DNA of 29,717 nt from JBDNFP01 sp041689775 (GCA_041689775.1 JBDNFP010000448.1:1-29717); one strand, 5' to 3'. Numbered from the stretch's first letter, positions 16,644 to 25,253 are shown. Numbers and translations: made by a program. The notes: generated by a model from the sequence alone, not told the origin.

Positions 16644-16660
16644 GGAAACTGTATAAAAAT

Positions 16661-16692
16661 AGAAAAGGACGGGTGAAATCCCGTCCTTTTCT
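16661..16692. terminator. Bidirectional terminator between manC and thiL
   Basis: A 13-bp stem, AGAAAAGGACGGG (16661-16673) and CCCGTCCTTTTCT (16680-16692), with a 6-base loop and A/T-rich flanks on both sides. It is placed between two convergent genes. Confidence 0.9.
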
Positions 16693-16693
16693 A

Positions 16694-17722
16694 TTAAAAA
16701 TGATTCCAACCCTGGGCCGTAATCGGATGTTTATTCCCTCCCTTTGTTGCTAATACTACCTCCTGGGGTTGATCTGTCATATAGCCAATGACGCTAATCT
16801 TAGGGTTATTTTTAACTTTATCATAGTCGGCCTGGCGTACCGTGAACAGTAACTCATAATCTTCACCACCGTTCATGGCCGCCGTGATAGGGCTCAAGTT
16901 TAGTTCCGTTGCCGCCAGGTACGTCTGCTCGTCGATCGGTAGATTCTCTTCAAAGACCATTGCTCCTACCCCAGACTGTGTACATAAGTGTAGTAGGTCA
17001 GAGGCCAATCCATCCGAGACGTCGATCATAGCGGTAGGTACAACCCCGGCTCCTGCCAATTCATACACAACGTCCATCCGGGCTTCGGGTTTAAGCTGCC
17101 GTTGAAGTACGTACTCCTTACTATCAAACTCCGGCTGCATATTCGGATCAGCTAAGAATACTCCCTTTTCCCTTTCCAAGATTTGTAAACCCATGTAAGC
17201 ACCACCAAGATCGCCGGACACACACAATAGATCGCTAGGCTTTGCCGTGTTTCGGTAGACAATTTTATCTTTCGCAACTTTCCCAAATACGCTTACAGAT
17301 ATCAATAAGCCTGAACGTGAAGAAGATAAATCACCGCCAACAAGATCGACGCGAAAATCCTTACAGGCGGACTGAATTCCTGAATAAAGCTCATCAATTG
17401 CTTCCACCGAAAACCGGTTGCTCACGGCGAGACTTACCGTTATCTGTCCCGGTATTCCATTCATGGCGGCTATATCCGATACATTAACGGCTACCGCCTT
17501 ATAACCTAAATGTTTAAGCGGGGCAAATGTTAGATCAAAATGGACACCTTCCAGCAATAGATCGGTGCTCAACAGACCATATTCGCCTCCGAGGTCGATG
17601 ACTGCGGCATCATCTCCGATGCCTTTTACGGATTCAGGTAGGGTGGGTTTGAACGATTCATTAATACGGCCAATCAGGCCAAACTCTCCCAGAGATGCTA
17701 TTTCGGTTCGTGTTTCTGACAT
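16694..17722 (-). CDS. thiL: Thiamine-monophosphate kinase
   Basis: A 342-residue enzyme that phosphorylates thiamine monophosphate to thiamine diphosphate with ATP, the last step of cofactor synthesis. The AIRS/PurM-like N-terminal half shows GIGDDAAVID (about 35-44), STDLLLEGVHFD and DIAAMNGIPGQITVSLA. The middle shows DLVGGDLSSSR, and the C-terminal half SGDLGGAYMGL, IDVSDGLASDL and NGGEDYELLFTV. All are ThiL landmarks. No other thi gene is present. A TAATTTTG (17734-17727, minus strand) lies only five bases before the ATG, so transcription could start at or very near the start codon. Confidence 0.96.
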   Translation of the reverse strand: MSETRTEIASLGEFGLIGRINESFKPTLPESVKGIGDDAAVIDLGGEYGLLSTDLLLEGVHFDLTFAPLKHLGYKAVAVNVSDIAAMNGIPGQITVSLAVSNRFSVEAIDELYSGIQSACKDFRVDLVGGDLSSSRSGLLISVSVFGKVAKDKIVYRNTAKPSDLLCVSGDLGGAYMGLQILEREKGVFLADPNMQPEFDSKEYVLQRQLKPEARMDVVYELAGAGVVPTAMIDVSDGLASDLLHLCTQSGVGAMVFEENLPIDEQTYLAATELNLSPITAAMNGGEDYELLFTVRQADYDKVKNNPKISVIGYMTDQPQEVVLATKGGNKHPITAQGWNHF

Positions 17723-17746
17723 TTTGCAAAATTAGTAAAAAATAGA

Positions 17747-17776
17747 AGAAGCCGATCCTGTACGGAATCGGCTTCT
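17747..17776 (-). terminator. Terminator after the small lipoprotein gene
   Basis: Inverted repeat AGAAGCCGAT (17747-17756) and ATCGGCTTCT (17767-17776) with a short loop. Read on the minus strand it is followed by a T-rich run (TTCTATTTTTTAC). It separates the lipoprotein gene from thiL. Confidence 0.85.
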
Positions 17777-17800
17777 CTTCACTCAACAACTTTTAGTATA

Positions 17801-18247
17801 TTAAGGTGCTGAAAGTGTATACTGATTGATAGTACCACCCGTTTTTACACTCGAAGTAGTGCGGGTAATAACCATCGACGTATCGTCAAAAGATGTAATA
17901 GTAAATTCGATTGTTCCATTAGTACCCGTTGGCTGAGGATTGAGATTTTTCAAAATCAACCGCGTCTCACCTACCAATTCCCATTGGCCGGTAAATGTAT
18001 TTCCATCGAATTCTGTGTAGGTAACAGTACCAGAGCTACTTAATGCTAGCCTAAATCCAGAATACCCAGGCTTGGCGTTACTGCCTCCTCCTAACGTAAA
18101 TACGATTGTATTTCCTTCTCGTACCGTTTCGACGCCCCAAGATTTAGCAATTCTTTCGATCAATGGAGTTGGTGCTTTGTTGCAACTAACCGTTAGTAGC
18201 CCGATGGCAACGAACAGTATCCATACTGCGGGTTGAAATTTTTTCAT
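17801..18247 (-). CDS. Small lipoprotein, lipocalin-like hypothetical protein
   Basis: A 148-residue protein with a lipoprotein signal peptide (WILFVAIGLLTVSC, lipidated Cys22). The mature part starts NKAPTPLIERIAKSWGVETV and is mainly beta-strand in character: SGTVTYTEFDGNTFTGQWEL, then RLILKNLNPQ, EFTITSFDDTSMVI and QYTLSAP. Its TGQWEL...LILKNL pattern is reminiscent of the lipocalin-like small lipoproteins frequent in Bacteroidota ('fits model of residual-variance' type strands), but I do not recognise a named family with certainty. It is monocistronic, with its own terminator. Function unknown. Confidence 0.8.
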   Translation of the reverse strand: MKKFQPAVWILFVAIGLLTVSCNKAPTPLIERIAKSWGVETVREGNTIVFTLGGGSNAKPGYSGFRLALSSSGTVTYTEFDGNTFTGQWELVGETRLILKNLNPQPTGTNGTIEFTITSFDDTSMVITRTTSSVKTGGTINQYTLSAP

Positions 18248-18353
18248 ATCTTACACTGACATTATTTTTTCTCAAAAGAACGAAAATTTACTGTTTTATT
18301 ATATCTATTTACTGAGGATATGACAAAACACGACCACAATTTCTACATTTATA

Positions 18354-18366
18354 TTGACTTTGTCAA
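18354..18366. promoter_or_regulatory. Short inverted repeat upstream of the cytochrome b5-like gene
   Basis: TTGAC-TTT-GTCAA, a perfect 5-bp arm inverted repeat 41 bases before the GTG start. It overlaps TGACTTTG, one mismatch from the TAnnTTTG -7 box. It could be an operator, but this is only suggestive. Confidence 0.3.
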
Positions 18367-18406
18367 CAGAATATTACAGTAACAATCAAACTTTCGACTC
18401 TACGCT

Positions 18407-18634
18407 GTGAAAGAATACACCCGCGCCCAGCTTGCTTTACGCAATGGCCAGGACCGTGATGAAATATGGTGTGCCTACAAGGGGACGATCTACGATGTGA
18501 CTTCTTCACGCCTTTGGCGGCACGGAAAACACTATGAGCACTGGGCAGGGCAAGATCTTACTCCGGAGCTCACGGACGCTCCACATGCAGATCAAGTTTT
18601 TGAACGATTCACAATTATTGGAAAACTAACATGA
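18407..18634 (+). CDS. Small cytochrome b5-like heme-binding protein
   Basis: A 75-residue protein read from a GTG start (VKEYTRAQLALRNGQD). It matches the bacterial cytochrome b5-like heme/steroid-binding domain: EIWCAYKGTIYDVT, then SRLWRHGKHYEHWAGQDLT and DAPHADQVFERFTIIGKL. Candidate heme-facing histidines are in RHGKHYEH and in DAPH. No signal peptide or membrane segment is seen, so it should be cytosolic. The stop overlaps the ATG of the BadF-type kinase (ATGA), indicating translational coupling. No ATG start is available in frame near this point. Confidence 0.85.
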   Translation: MKEYTRAQLALRNGQDRDEIWCAYKGTIYDVTSSRLWRHGKHYEHWAGQDLTPELTDAPHADQVFERFTIIGKLT

Positions 18635-19476
18635 TTTTATTAGCAGACAGCGGCTCTACCAAAACAGACTGGCTTTTATATGATACCGAAGTAGTGACGT
18701 TTCAGTCGGCAGGTTTTAACCCATTCTATCAGTCAATAGAAGCGATACTTAAAGGGTTGCAGCATGAAGTTGTCCCAAACATAAAGGGCTCCATTGACAG
18801 CCTATTTTTTTACGGTGCCGGCTGTGCCGACGAGATAAGTAGTCGTCCGATCACAGAAGCGTTAGCCGCCACTTTTCCCTCGGTCAAGACCATTGAAGTT
18901 AACAGCGACTTGCTGGCGGCAGCCAGGGCATTGTGCCAAAATGAAGCCGGCATTGCCTGTATTTTGGGCACAGGTTCCAATAACTGCCTCTACGACGGAG
19001 AAAAGATCATCAATAATATCGGATCTCTAGGCTTTTGGCTGGGAGACGAAGGAAGCGGTGGCTACCTGGGCAAACAGCTCGTTGTGCGCTACCTACACGG
19101 CGAACTACCTACTGAATTGCAGGAAGATTTTGCCAGTACCTACCCTGCTGTCTCTCGATTGATGGTATTGGATCGTGCGTACAAACAGCCTTTCCCAAAT
19201 CGATTTTTTGCCGGATTTACTCCTTTTTTGAGTCGTCATGCTTCCCACCCATTTGTTCATAAGAACCTTACTGATGCATTTGGAGCTTTTTTCGAAACCT
19301 ATGTCTGCAAACATCCTAACGCATCCACCTTTCCGGTTCATTTTACGGGCTCAATTGCCTATTACTTTGAAACCGTGCTGCGTGAGATCACGACCAAAAA
19401 AGGGCTACAAATGGGTAGTACACAAAGAAGTCCCATGCATGGGCTTCTTTGTTATCATCAAACTGTTGATATTTAG
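18631..19476 (+). CDS. BadF/BadG/BcrA/BcrD-type ATPase, N-acetylglucosamine-kinase-like
   Basis: A 281-residue ASKHA-fold protein. The phosphate-1 motif is LLADSGSTKTDWLLYD at the N-terminus; the phosphate-2/adenosine region is CILGTGSNNCLYDG with LGDEGSGGYLGKQL, and the C-terminal FTGSIAYYFETVLRE ... SPMHGLLCYH is typical. Such proteins in Bacteroidota are usually annotated as N-acetylglucosamine kinases, which would feed amino-sugar recycling; substrate is inferred only. It is coupled to the b5-like gene by ATGA. The 3' coding end contains a long hairpin (19422-19452). Confidence 0.88.
   Translation: MILLADSGSTKTDWLLYDTEVVTFQSAGFNPFYQSIEAILKGLQHEVVPNIKGSIDSLFFYGAGCADEISSRPITEALAATFPSVKTIEVNSDLLAAARALCQNEAGIACILGTGSNNCLYDGEKIINNIGSLGFWLGDEGSGGYLGKQLVVRYLHGELPTELQEDFASTYPAVSRLMVLDRAYKQPFPNRFFAGFTPFLSRHASHPFVHKNLTDAFGAFFETYVCKHPNASTFPVHFTGSIAYYFETVLREITTKKGLQMGSTQRSPMHGLLCYHQTVDI
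19422..19452 (+). terminator. Hairpin embedded in the 3' coding end of the BadF-type kinase
   Basis: ACAAAGAAG-T-CCCATG (19422-19437) pairs with CATGGG-C-TTCTTTGT (19438-19452): a near-perfect 15-bp stem with one bulged T. There is only a weak T-rich tail. It falls inside codons for STQRSPMHGLLCYH, so it may be a terminator or RNA-stability element overlapping the gene. Confidence 0.5.
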
Positions 19477-19519
19477 GTGTTTATATATGTACACATTAAA
19501 AATGTAACCTTTCTAAAAA

Positions 19520-22500
19520 TCATCTATCCACCGCTTTTTGAATCCTCAGCGATTTGCGCTTTCCGGCATCGTCCGTAATCAGTAGGAAGTAGGTACCTGG
19601 CAAATCCAAGACCTGCGATAGATCGACTTCAAGTAAAGGACCCACTACTTTCCACATCGAACTGCTCAATGACATAACGCTACCGTTGGCCGTCGTAACC
19701 TCAACCGACTGGGGATTGATGTAGCCATCCAACGCCATCCGTACCTTCACCCGATTAACAAAAGGATTGGGATAAGGCTTCCAAAGCTCTACATCCGGAA
19801 AAGGATTGAAGGTGAAGGATTCAATAATGCTTTCTCGTCCTCCGCTGGGGTTAATTGTAAACTTAACGGTTCGTGTTACTACCGTGGTATTATTACGGAG
19901 TGCCGTTACTTTAAGCTGATACGCACCCGCAACGGGTTTGAAGCTTCCTGCATCTCCATACAAACCAAATGGGTAGCCGTTATCAGTGTTAGTCTGATTC
20001 ACCGGACCGGTCATTTCAAAGGTCACTGCGGTGATCGTGGCGTTACTTTCAATGAACATACTCGTTGCCGCAGGTAATGTCCCAATAGGTATAGAAGTGC
20101 CATCTGTTATTTCGCGTATCTTTCTTACCGGGCCGCCTTGCATTTCGTAGGCAAAAATATTCACTACCGGGTTTTGAACACTCAGCACAAAGTCCACCAA
20201 GATCGAAGCTCCCCTGTCATCTTTGGCCCTCACTTTCAATAAGTAGTCTCCTACGGCCGTTGGATTTCCTGATAGTAAGGATCCGTTGGCTGTAATGCCG
20301 GAAGGGAGAGCGGAAGTATAGGTAACGGAGGCGATCTGCCCGTCGGAATCCTTGAAGTAATACTTTACGTCAAAGGAAAATACCTGACCCATAATAGCCA
20401 CTACAGTCGGAATTAAATTTGCCGTAGGCGGTATATTCTCTTTGAGTACAGTAAGTTTAAAAGTGGTATGCACTGATGCATTCTTATTATCGAAAGCCCG
20501 AACACTTACCTGTTTATCTCCAATGACTGTTGGCATTCCAAGGATGGTATCCCCCTTCGCCATCAGCCCAGCAGGCAAACCCGTTATTTCTAGCCGAACT
20601 ATCTGACCATCTGGATCGACAAAAGTCTCCTTCGGAAGAATAAACTGGTATTCTACTCCTTTTTCAGATACTTGGTCACCAATTATTTTGGCCACAAACG
20701 GTGGTTTATTTTCGGGGAGTACTGTTAATTTAAAAGTGGTTTGTACCGATGCATTTTTATTATCAAACGCACGAACAACCACAGTAAAGGCACCCAACAC
20801 GGAAGGAATCCCTTGGATAGTATCGCCTTGCGCAAGTATACCAGTTGGTAAGCCTGAAACTTCGATTTTCACTACCTGCCCATCAGGATCAGAAAATGTT
20901 GTTTTGGGAACCACAAACAAATAATTAGAGCTTTTTTCAACAGACTGATCAGGAATAGTCTTTGCCACAACAGGTAGTTTATTCTCTGGTAATACAGTCA
21001 GTTTGAAGGTAGTTTGGACGGATGCGTTTTTATTGTCAAATGCACGTATGGAAACCGTAAAATTTCCGACAACTGAAGCAATACCCTGAATGGTATCTCC
21101 CTTAGTCGCTAACCCTGCCGGCAAACCAAAAACCTCTAACCTGACTACCTGCCCGTCTGGATCTGTAAACGTTGCTTTAGGAATAACATACGAGTACACC
21201 GTTCCTTTTTCAGTTGTTTGATCGGCTATGACTTTGGCCACAACAGGCGGCTTATTTTCGGGGAGTACTATTATTTTAAATACCAGCTGTGCTGAGGCAT
21301 TGCCGTCATCCGTCGCTATCGCGATAGAAGAATACTCCCCTTCTTTATTTGGAGTACCTGAAATCACTCTACCGGAAGCAGTCAAGCCACCCGGTAAACT
21401 CACAATTGTATAGAAGGCTATTTTTCCATCGGGGTCCGTAAAAGTATTCTCCGGTACCGTAAAAGTATATGGTTTATTAACCTCTGCCGTTAGCGGGGGA
21501 ATTCCCCCAGATACTACCGGCGGCTTATTATCCGCAGAAATGGTGAATTTAAACGTTGTTTCAGAGGCTCCACCAGCATTATCGGTCACTCTTACAATGA
21601 CGAGGAATATACCCTGTTTTGAAGGTGTTCCTGAAATCAAAGTTCCATCTCCCTTCAGGCCATCCGGTAAACCAGTAATGGTGAAAGAAGTTAAATATCC
21701 ATCCACGTCCACGAAAGTACTGTCCGAAAGTCGATGGTAAACAGGGTTTCCTACTCTGCCGTTGAGTTCACGTGGCGCAACGATCAGTGCTGGTAACTGA
21801 TTTCGGCTTGCCTGCTTCTCTGGTAGGATTCTTAGCTTAAATACCAGAAAGGCCGATGCATTACCATCATCGGTTGCAATAACAACGATCTGTTGTTCTC
21901 CTTCGGTCTTGGGCACGCCAGAGATCAGTCTCCCGTTTGCACTCATCCCACTAGGTAAGCCTAAGATAGTAATCCGAACAATTTGTCCGTCAGAGTCTAT
22001 AAATGTATTCTCAGGTATTGTATAACTGAATGGTGTATTAACATCAGCAGTCATATCAGCCACGGAGTTTACAACAACTGGTGGCTGATTATCAGCCGAT
22101 ACCGTAAACCGGAAGGTTGTTTCCGAAGCATTATCACTGTTGTCCGTTACTCGGACTTTAACCATAAATATGCCTTTTTTGGTTGGAGTACCGGTAATTA
22201 GCGTTCCGTCTCCCCTCAAACCATCGGGTAAGCTTATGATTGTAAAGGAAGTAATTGTTCCATCCTGGTCCACAAATGTACTATCGCTCATGCGGTAACT
22301 GAATGCTGTACCTACCTTTGCAAACAATTCTCCGGGTTCTTTGACCAGAAAAGGCGGGTAATTATTGGGCTTCAAGTCTTCTGCTACAACAAAATTGATC
22401 ACTTGCTGGCTTAGCAGTGCGCTACTCAAATTTATGCCTGAATAGGATTTAACGGTAAGTTGGTATCTACCCGGCAGAAAGGTAACCCCGCCATTATCCC

Positions 22501-24382
22501 CAAACAGCCCATAAGGAGCCTGACTATCTTCGCTACCAATCGAGTATGGGCCAGACATAGCGAAAGAGTAACTTCCAACCGAGCCGCTCCGAGGCGAGGC
22601 CATAAGATTCACTGTTTCTTTAATGTCCTCGCCCCGGAGTGTATCTCCGTCTTGTATATACCGCATAAACCGCCGTGTCAGGAAGTTTCCAGCCTTGAAA
22701 AGACTGATAAAGTTAGTGGAGGGAGACCCAACCACGCTAAACTTAAATGTAGTAGACACTTTGGCTCCCGAGTTATCGGTAGCAGTAATAGTTATAGTAC
22801 TTTCACTTGTTGTGAACGCTTTCCCCTCCAAACGCCAGTCTACCAGGCTGATACCGCTGGGAAGCCCAGTCACCGTGATTCCGGCAATAAATCCATCAGG
22901 ATCAGAAAATACATCTCTTGGGATTTCGTATTGAAACCATTGGCTTAGTATGGCCTGTTGGGTTAGAACAGCCTTATTGACAATTGGAGGCTTATTTTCA
23001 ACAGTAGTTTCTCCCAAAAGATCTTCCTCTAAGAGGACCCTTATTGGCGTTTTCGTTTTGTTATACTCAACCTGCCACTTATCTCTCACATCATTAGTAC
23101 CTCGTTTGATCGCCTCAGAAAGGGTGTATGTTACTGTTTGGGTAGTCTGAATCGATTGAACCGGAGATGTTAACCACTTGGCGGCAGTTTCTCTAATTAT
23201 ACCTTCTATTGGTTCAATATTTGACAACCGATCAAAACCCATAATGTTAACCCAATCAGCACCGTGTTCGTAGCTTTGATTAATGTGGTTGCGCCAGCTT
23301 TCAAATTTCCAGTCGCCCTGAAAGTTTTCAAACTCATTCCCAATAATCTTACCTGGAAGATTTGATCTGAGTAAATCCATAGCAAAACGGTGAGGGTAGG
23401 AATTATGATCATTAATTTTAAGTCCATCTGCATCCTTAGCCAAGTCTTTGAAACCTAAGGTTGCCCTAAAAATACTTAGGCCATCATAACAACTCCCCAT
23501 ATCCTGGTAATAACGATAGGATGGATCAACCTGCTTGGTTGTATTTATAAATTTCGTGACCAGCTTTTTCAGAACATCATGCCTAAATAAGTACCAATCC
23601 TGTCCGATATTACCGTAAAAGCCACTCCAAATATCATTAGCAGTATAGGGAGGGTTCACATCTTCAAACCGGGAATAGTCAGAAGACCAAGCTTTATTGA
23701 GATTTGTGGTAGTCCTGTACTTATTCTGCACCCACTGCCTAAATGCTGCTTTGGAATAGTAGCCGTAGTCAAATAATTGGAAATTAACCTGTCCGTCAGC
23801 AGTAAAATCACCCAGAAAGTTATAGCCGATCTCTGCTTCACTGGTCGTAATGACAGAAACGAGTACAATTTGCCCAGCCTGCTGTCTGGGCCGAAAGTGC
23901 TCTAATACTTCCCGAACAAAACCATTTGCTTCTTCGATCGCATTGTTATCTGAAAAGCTGAAACCACCTAATAGGCTTTTCATCTGCCCATCACCAGATA
24001 CCGGCCGGGTTTCCACAGGCCACCATTCCAGATCATTATGACGGGATACCCATATTCTTAGCATAATTTTACAATCAAGCCTTGCGGCTAGGTCTGCCTG
24101 TTTGTCGATTTGGTCCCAATTGGCCTTATCGCCTCTTTTACCGTAGACACGCTCCCAGTTAACATTCAACAAAAAGGAATTTACCCCAGCCGCCGCTGCT
24201 CTCTCCATTACGGGGAGGTAACTATCATCACTCTCAACATTCATAATCTGAAAGCTTAAGTAGCGCGGATTACCCGGAGGTATAGCAGCATTACCAGCCT
24301 TTGCATCAAAACTAAACGAACCAGCCACAACAAAAGCTATCACAACACACAACACTTTGGCAAGTGTATCAAATAGGTTCAT
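19520..24382 (-). CDS. Giant secreted GH-A/GH42-like protein with nine cadherin-like repeats and a T9SS sorting domain
   Basis: A 1620-residue T9SS cargo. A signal peptide (about 1-28) is followed by a TIM-barrel-like domain (about 36-405). This resembles glycoside hydrolase family 42/clan GH-A: YSKAAFRQWVQNKYRTTTNL then NKAW is the GH42-like helix. Candidate catalytic acids are E182/E184 (TSEAEIGY) and E350/E352 (GNEFEN). Nine CADG/He_PIG-type immunoglobulin-like repeats follow (about 462-551, 672-763, 764-853, 860-950, 951-1040, 1042-1131, 1133-1222, 1224-1313, 1315-1403), each with DxDGxI...GLPxG...GTP...DDGNAS features. Two related all-beta modules (about 552-667 and 1404-1511, PYGLFGDN/PFGLYGDA) flank them. 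The end (about 1530-1620, YPNPFVNRVKV ... GTYFLLITDDAG) is a type A T9SS sorting domain. The likely role is cell-surface or secreted galactoside or other glycan hydrolysis, by inference. Confidence 0.88.
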   Translation of the reverse strand: MNLFDTLAKVLCVVIAFVVAGSFSFDAKAGNAAIPPGNPRYLSFQIMNVESDDSYLPVMERAAAAGVNSFLLNVNWERVYGKRGDKANWDQIDKQADLAARLDCKIMLRIWVSRHNDLEWWPVETRPVSGDGQMKSLLGGFSFSDNNAIEEANGFVREVLEHFRPRQQAGQIVLVSVITTSEAEIGYNFLGDFTADGQVNFQLFDYGYYSKAAFRQWVQNKYRTTTNLNKAWSSDYSRFEDVNPPYTANDIWSGFYGNIGQDWYLFRHDVLKKLVTKFINTTKQVDPSYRYYQDMGSCYDGLSIFRATLGFKDLAKDADGLKINDHNSYPHRFAMDLLRSNLPGKIIGNEFENFQGDWKFESWRNHINQSYEHGADWVNIMGFDRLSNIEPIEGIIRETAAKWLTSPVQSIQTTQTVTYTLSEAIKRGTNDVRDKWQVEYNKTKTPIRVLLEEDLLGETTVENKPPIVNKAVLTQQAILSQWFQYEIPRDVFSDPDGFIAGITVTGLPSGISLVDWRLEGKAFTTSESTITITATDNSGAKVSTTFKFSVVGSPSTNFISLFKAGNFLTRRFMRYIQDGDTLRGEDIKETVNLMASPRSGSVGSYSFAMSGPYSIGSEDSQAPYGLFGDNGGVTFLPGRYQLTVKSYSGINLSSALLSQQVINFVVAEDLKPNNYPPFLVKEPGELFAKVGTAFSYRMSDSTFVDQDGTITSFTIISLPDGLRGDGTLITGTPTKKGIFMVKVRVTDNSDNASETTFRFTVSADNQPPVVVNSVADMTADVNTPFSYTIPENTFIDSDGQIVRITILGLPSGMSANGRLISGVPKTEGEQQIVVIATDDGNASAFLVFKLRILPEKQASRNQLPALIVAPRELNGRVGNPVYHRLSDSTFVDVDGYLTSFTITGLPDGLKGDGTLISGTPSKQGIFLVIVRVTDNAGGASETTFKFTISADNKPPVVSGGIPPLTAEVNKPYTFTVPENTFTDPDGKIAFYTIVSLPGGLTASGRVISGTPNKEGEYSSIAIATDDGNASAQLVFKIIVLPENKPPVVAKVIADQTTEKGTVYSYVIPKATFTDPDGQVVRLEVFGLPAGLATKGDTIQGIASVVGNFTVSIRAFDNKNASVQTTFKLTVLPENKLPVVAKTIPDQSVEKSSNYLFVVPKTTFSDPDGQVVKIEVSGLPTGILAQGDTIQGIPSVLGAFTVVVRAFDNKNASVQTTFKLTVLPENKPPFVAKIIGDQVSEKGVEYQFILPKETFVDPDGQIVRLEITGLPAGLMAKGDTILGMPTVIGDKQVSVRAFDNKNASVHTTFKLTVLKENIPPTANLIPTVVAIMGQVFSFDVKYYFKDSDGQIASVTYTSALPSGITANGSLLSGNPTAVGDYLLKVRAKDDRGASILVDFVLSVQNPVVNIFAYEMQGGPVRKIREITDGTSIPIGTLPAATSMFIESNATITAVTFEMTGPVNQTNTDNGYPFGLYGDAGSFKPVAGAYQLKVTALRNNTTVVTRTVKFTINPSGGRESIIESFTFNPFPDVELWKPYPNPFVNRVKVRMALDGYINPQSVEVTTANGSVMSLSSSMWKVVGPLLEVDLSQVLDLPGTYFLLITDDAGKRKSLRIQKAVDR
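20444..21259 (-). repeat. Three tandem CADG-type coding repeats (triplet)
   Basis: Three consecutive 91-codon units (residues 1042-1313) share ENKPPVVAK...DPDGQVVRLE...GLPAGL...GDTIQG, then RAFDNKNASVQTTFKLTVLP almost word for word. The DNA is also closely similar in each (for example TTATTTTCGGGGAGTACTGT and near copies at the repeat junctions). This indicates recent tandem duplication. Confidence 0.85.
21263..22369 (-). repeat. Duplicated two-repeat block (A-B-A'-B') of CADG-type domains
   Basis: Residues 672-853 and 860-1040 form two copies of an A+B pair. The A units share SDSTFVDxDG, GLPDGL and GDGTLI, and end ASETTF(K/R)FT(I/V)SADN. The B units share TAxVNxP, IPENTF or VPENTF, SGxPxxEGE and IATDDGNASA. 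The period-2 similarity shows a duplication of the pair rather than of a single unit. Confidence 0.8.
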
Positions 24383-25121
24383 ACTAAGTAATAATAATTT
24401 GAGTTAAAAATATTTCAAATAGAGGTAGTATACCCTGATCATCAATACCCCACTGTCACCAATAATTAAGCCAATCAAGGTGCTGCCCTAGCAGTAAAAT
24501 GTGTTCTGGATAATTCCTACGTGTGTGTGTAGTGTGAGGAAAAATAATTTTATTATCTGTACATAACTCTGATAATCAAATACTTGAACTTAAATAGTGC
24601 TTCTTAAGCGTCGTTATTTAGGCACAGAGTTTTCCTAGACAGGTAGATTTCCACCATCTGAAAGCGGTCTTTAAGAAAATTGGAGATAAATAAAGTGTGT
24701 TACTTTATTTATGTATTAAATAATTTACTAATAATCTGACAATCAATTATTTAAAATAAATGCCCCATTAAAACAATTTCACTTTACTTCCTTTGAGGGT
24801 TCTTCAAAAGGAAAAGATTAGACTATATAAATTTGTCTTTTCCAGTGACATACGTAGCAAATTTAATGCCAAACCTTACCGATTACACACCAAATCTTCC
24901 ACCCTCATCCGAGATGGAAGCCATGTAGTGGCTATTCATATTACAAATGACTATTCATAAAATTGGATCGCTTTTGTAGAGCGCTATGATGTCATCTCAA
25001 AACGTGGGAGGCATCTTACTATTCGTTTGTTTCGCTGGTCAAACCCGCGCGGGAGATATTTTCTCCGGGCTCCGCAAAGGTTATACTATCAAGAATTTTC
25101 CAAAAAATGAATCTTTAAGTA
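24383..25121. other. Long AT-rich intergenic region upstream of tRNA-Pro
   Basis: About 740 bases without a convincing gene. Visible are an 8-bp stem, GGAAAAGA/TCTTTTCC (24810-24817, 24836-24843), and a plus-strand open frame of about 60 codons (about 24780-24959) that stops and has no start. It presumably contains the promoter of the minus-strand T9SS cargo gene near 24383-24450, but no exact TAnnTTTG was found there. Confidence 0.5.
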
Positions 25122-25152
25122 TTGACAAAGCATTTTTTTATCCCTATTTTTA
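25122..25152 (+). promoter_or_regulatory. Promoter of tRNA-Pro
   Basis: TTGACA at 25122-25127 and TATTTTTA at 25145-25152, with exactly 20 bases between the TTG and the TA, match the Bacteroidota promoter (last base A instead of G). The tRNA begins 21 bases after the -7 box. Confidence 0.65.
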
Positions 25153-25172
25153 CACTCCAATTTAAAACAATT

Positions 25173-25246
25173 CGGGATGTAGCGCAGCCCGGTAGCGCAC
25201 ACGCCTGGGGGGCGTGGGGTCGCAGGTTCAAATCCTGTCATCCCGA
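25173..25246 (+). tRNA. tRNA-Pro (anticodon GGG)
   Basis: Folds as a cloverleaf. Acceptor CGGGATG (25173-25179) pairs with CATCCCG (25239-25245), with discriminator A at 25246. The D stem is GCGC/GCGC around AGCCCGGTA. The anticodon stem CACGC/GCGTG encloses loop CTGGGGG, anticodon GGG. The T arm contains GGTTCAAAT. No CCA is encoded. It reads proline CCC/CCU codons. Confidence 0.97.
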
Positions 25247-25253
25247 CAGAAGC

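Noticed and set aside
20444..22369. Repeated DNA that could suggest a CRISPR array
   Set aside because: The units are about 270 bases, continuous and in frame in a protein-coding gene, without the short repeat-spacer alternation.
22460..22948. Plus-strand open frames opposite the T9SS cargo gene
   Set aside because: The minus-strand protein is continuous over 1620 residues with recognisable domains; the opposite frames have no signal peptide, motif or context.
24780..25110. Plus-strand open stretches in the gap before tRNA-Pro as a gene
   Set aside because: The frame of about 60 codons has no start, an internal TAA and no recognisable similarity.
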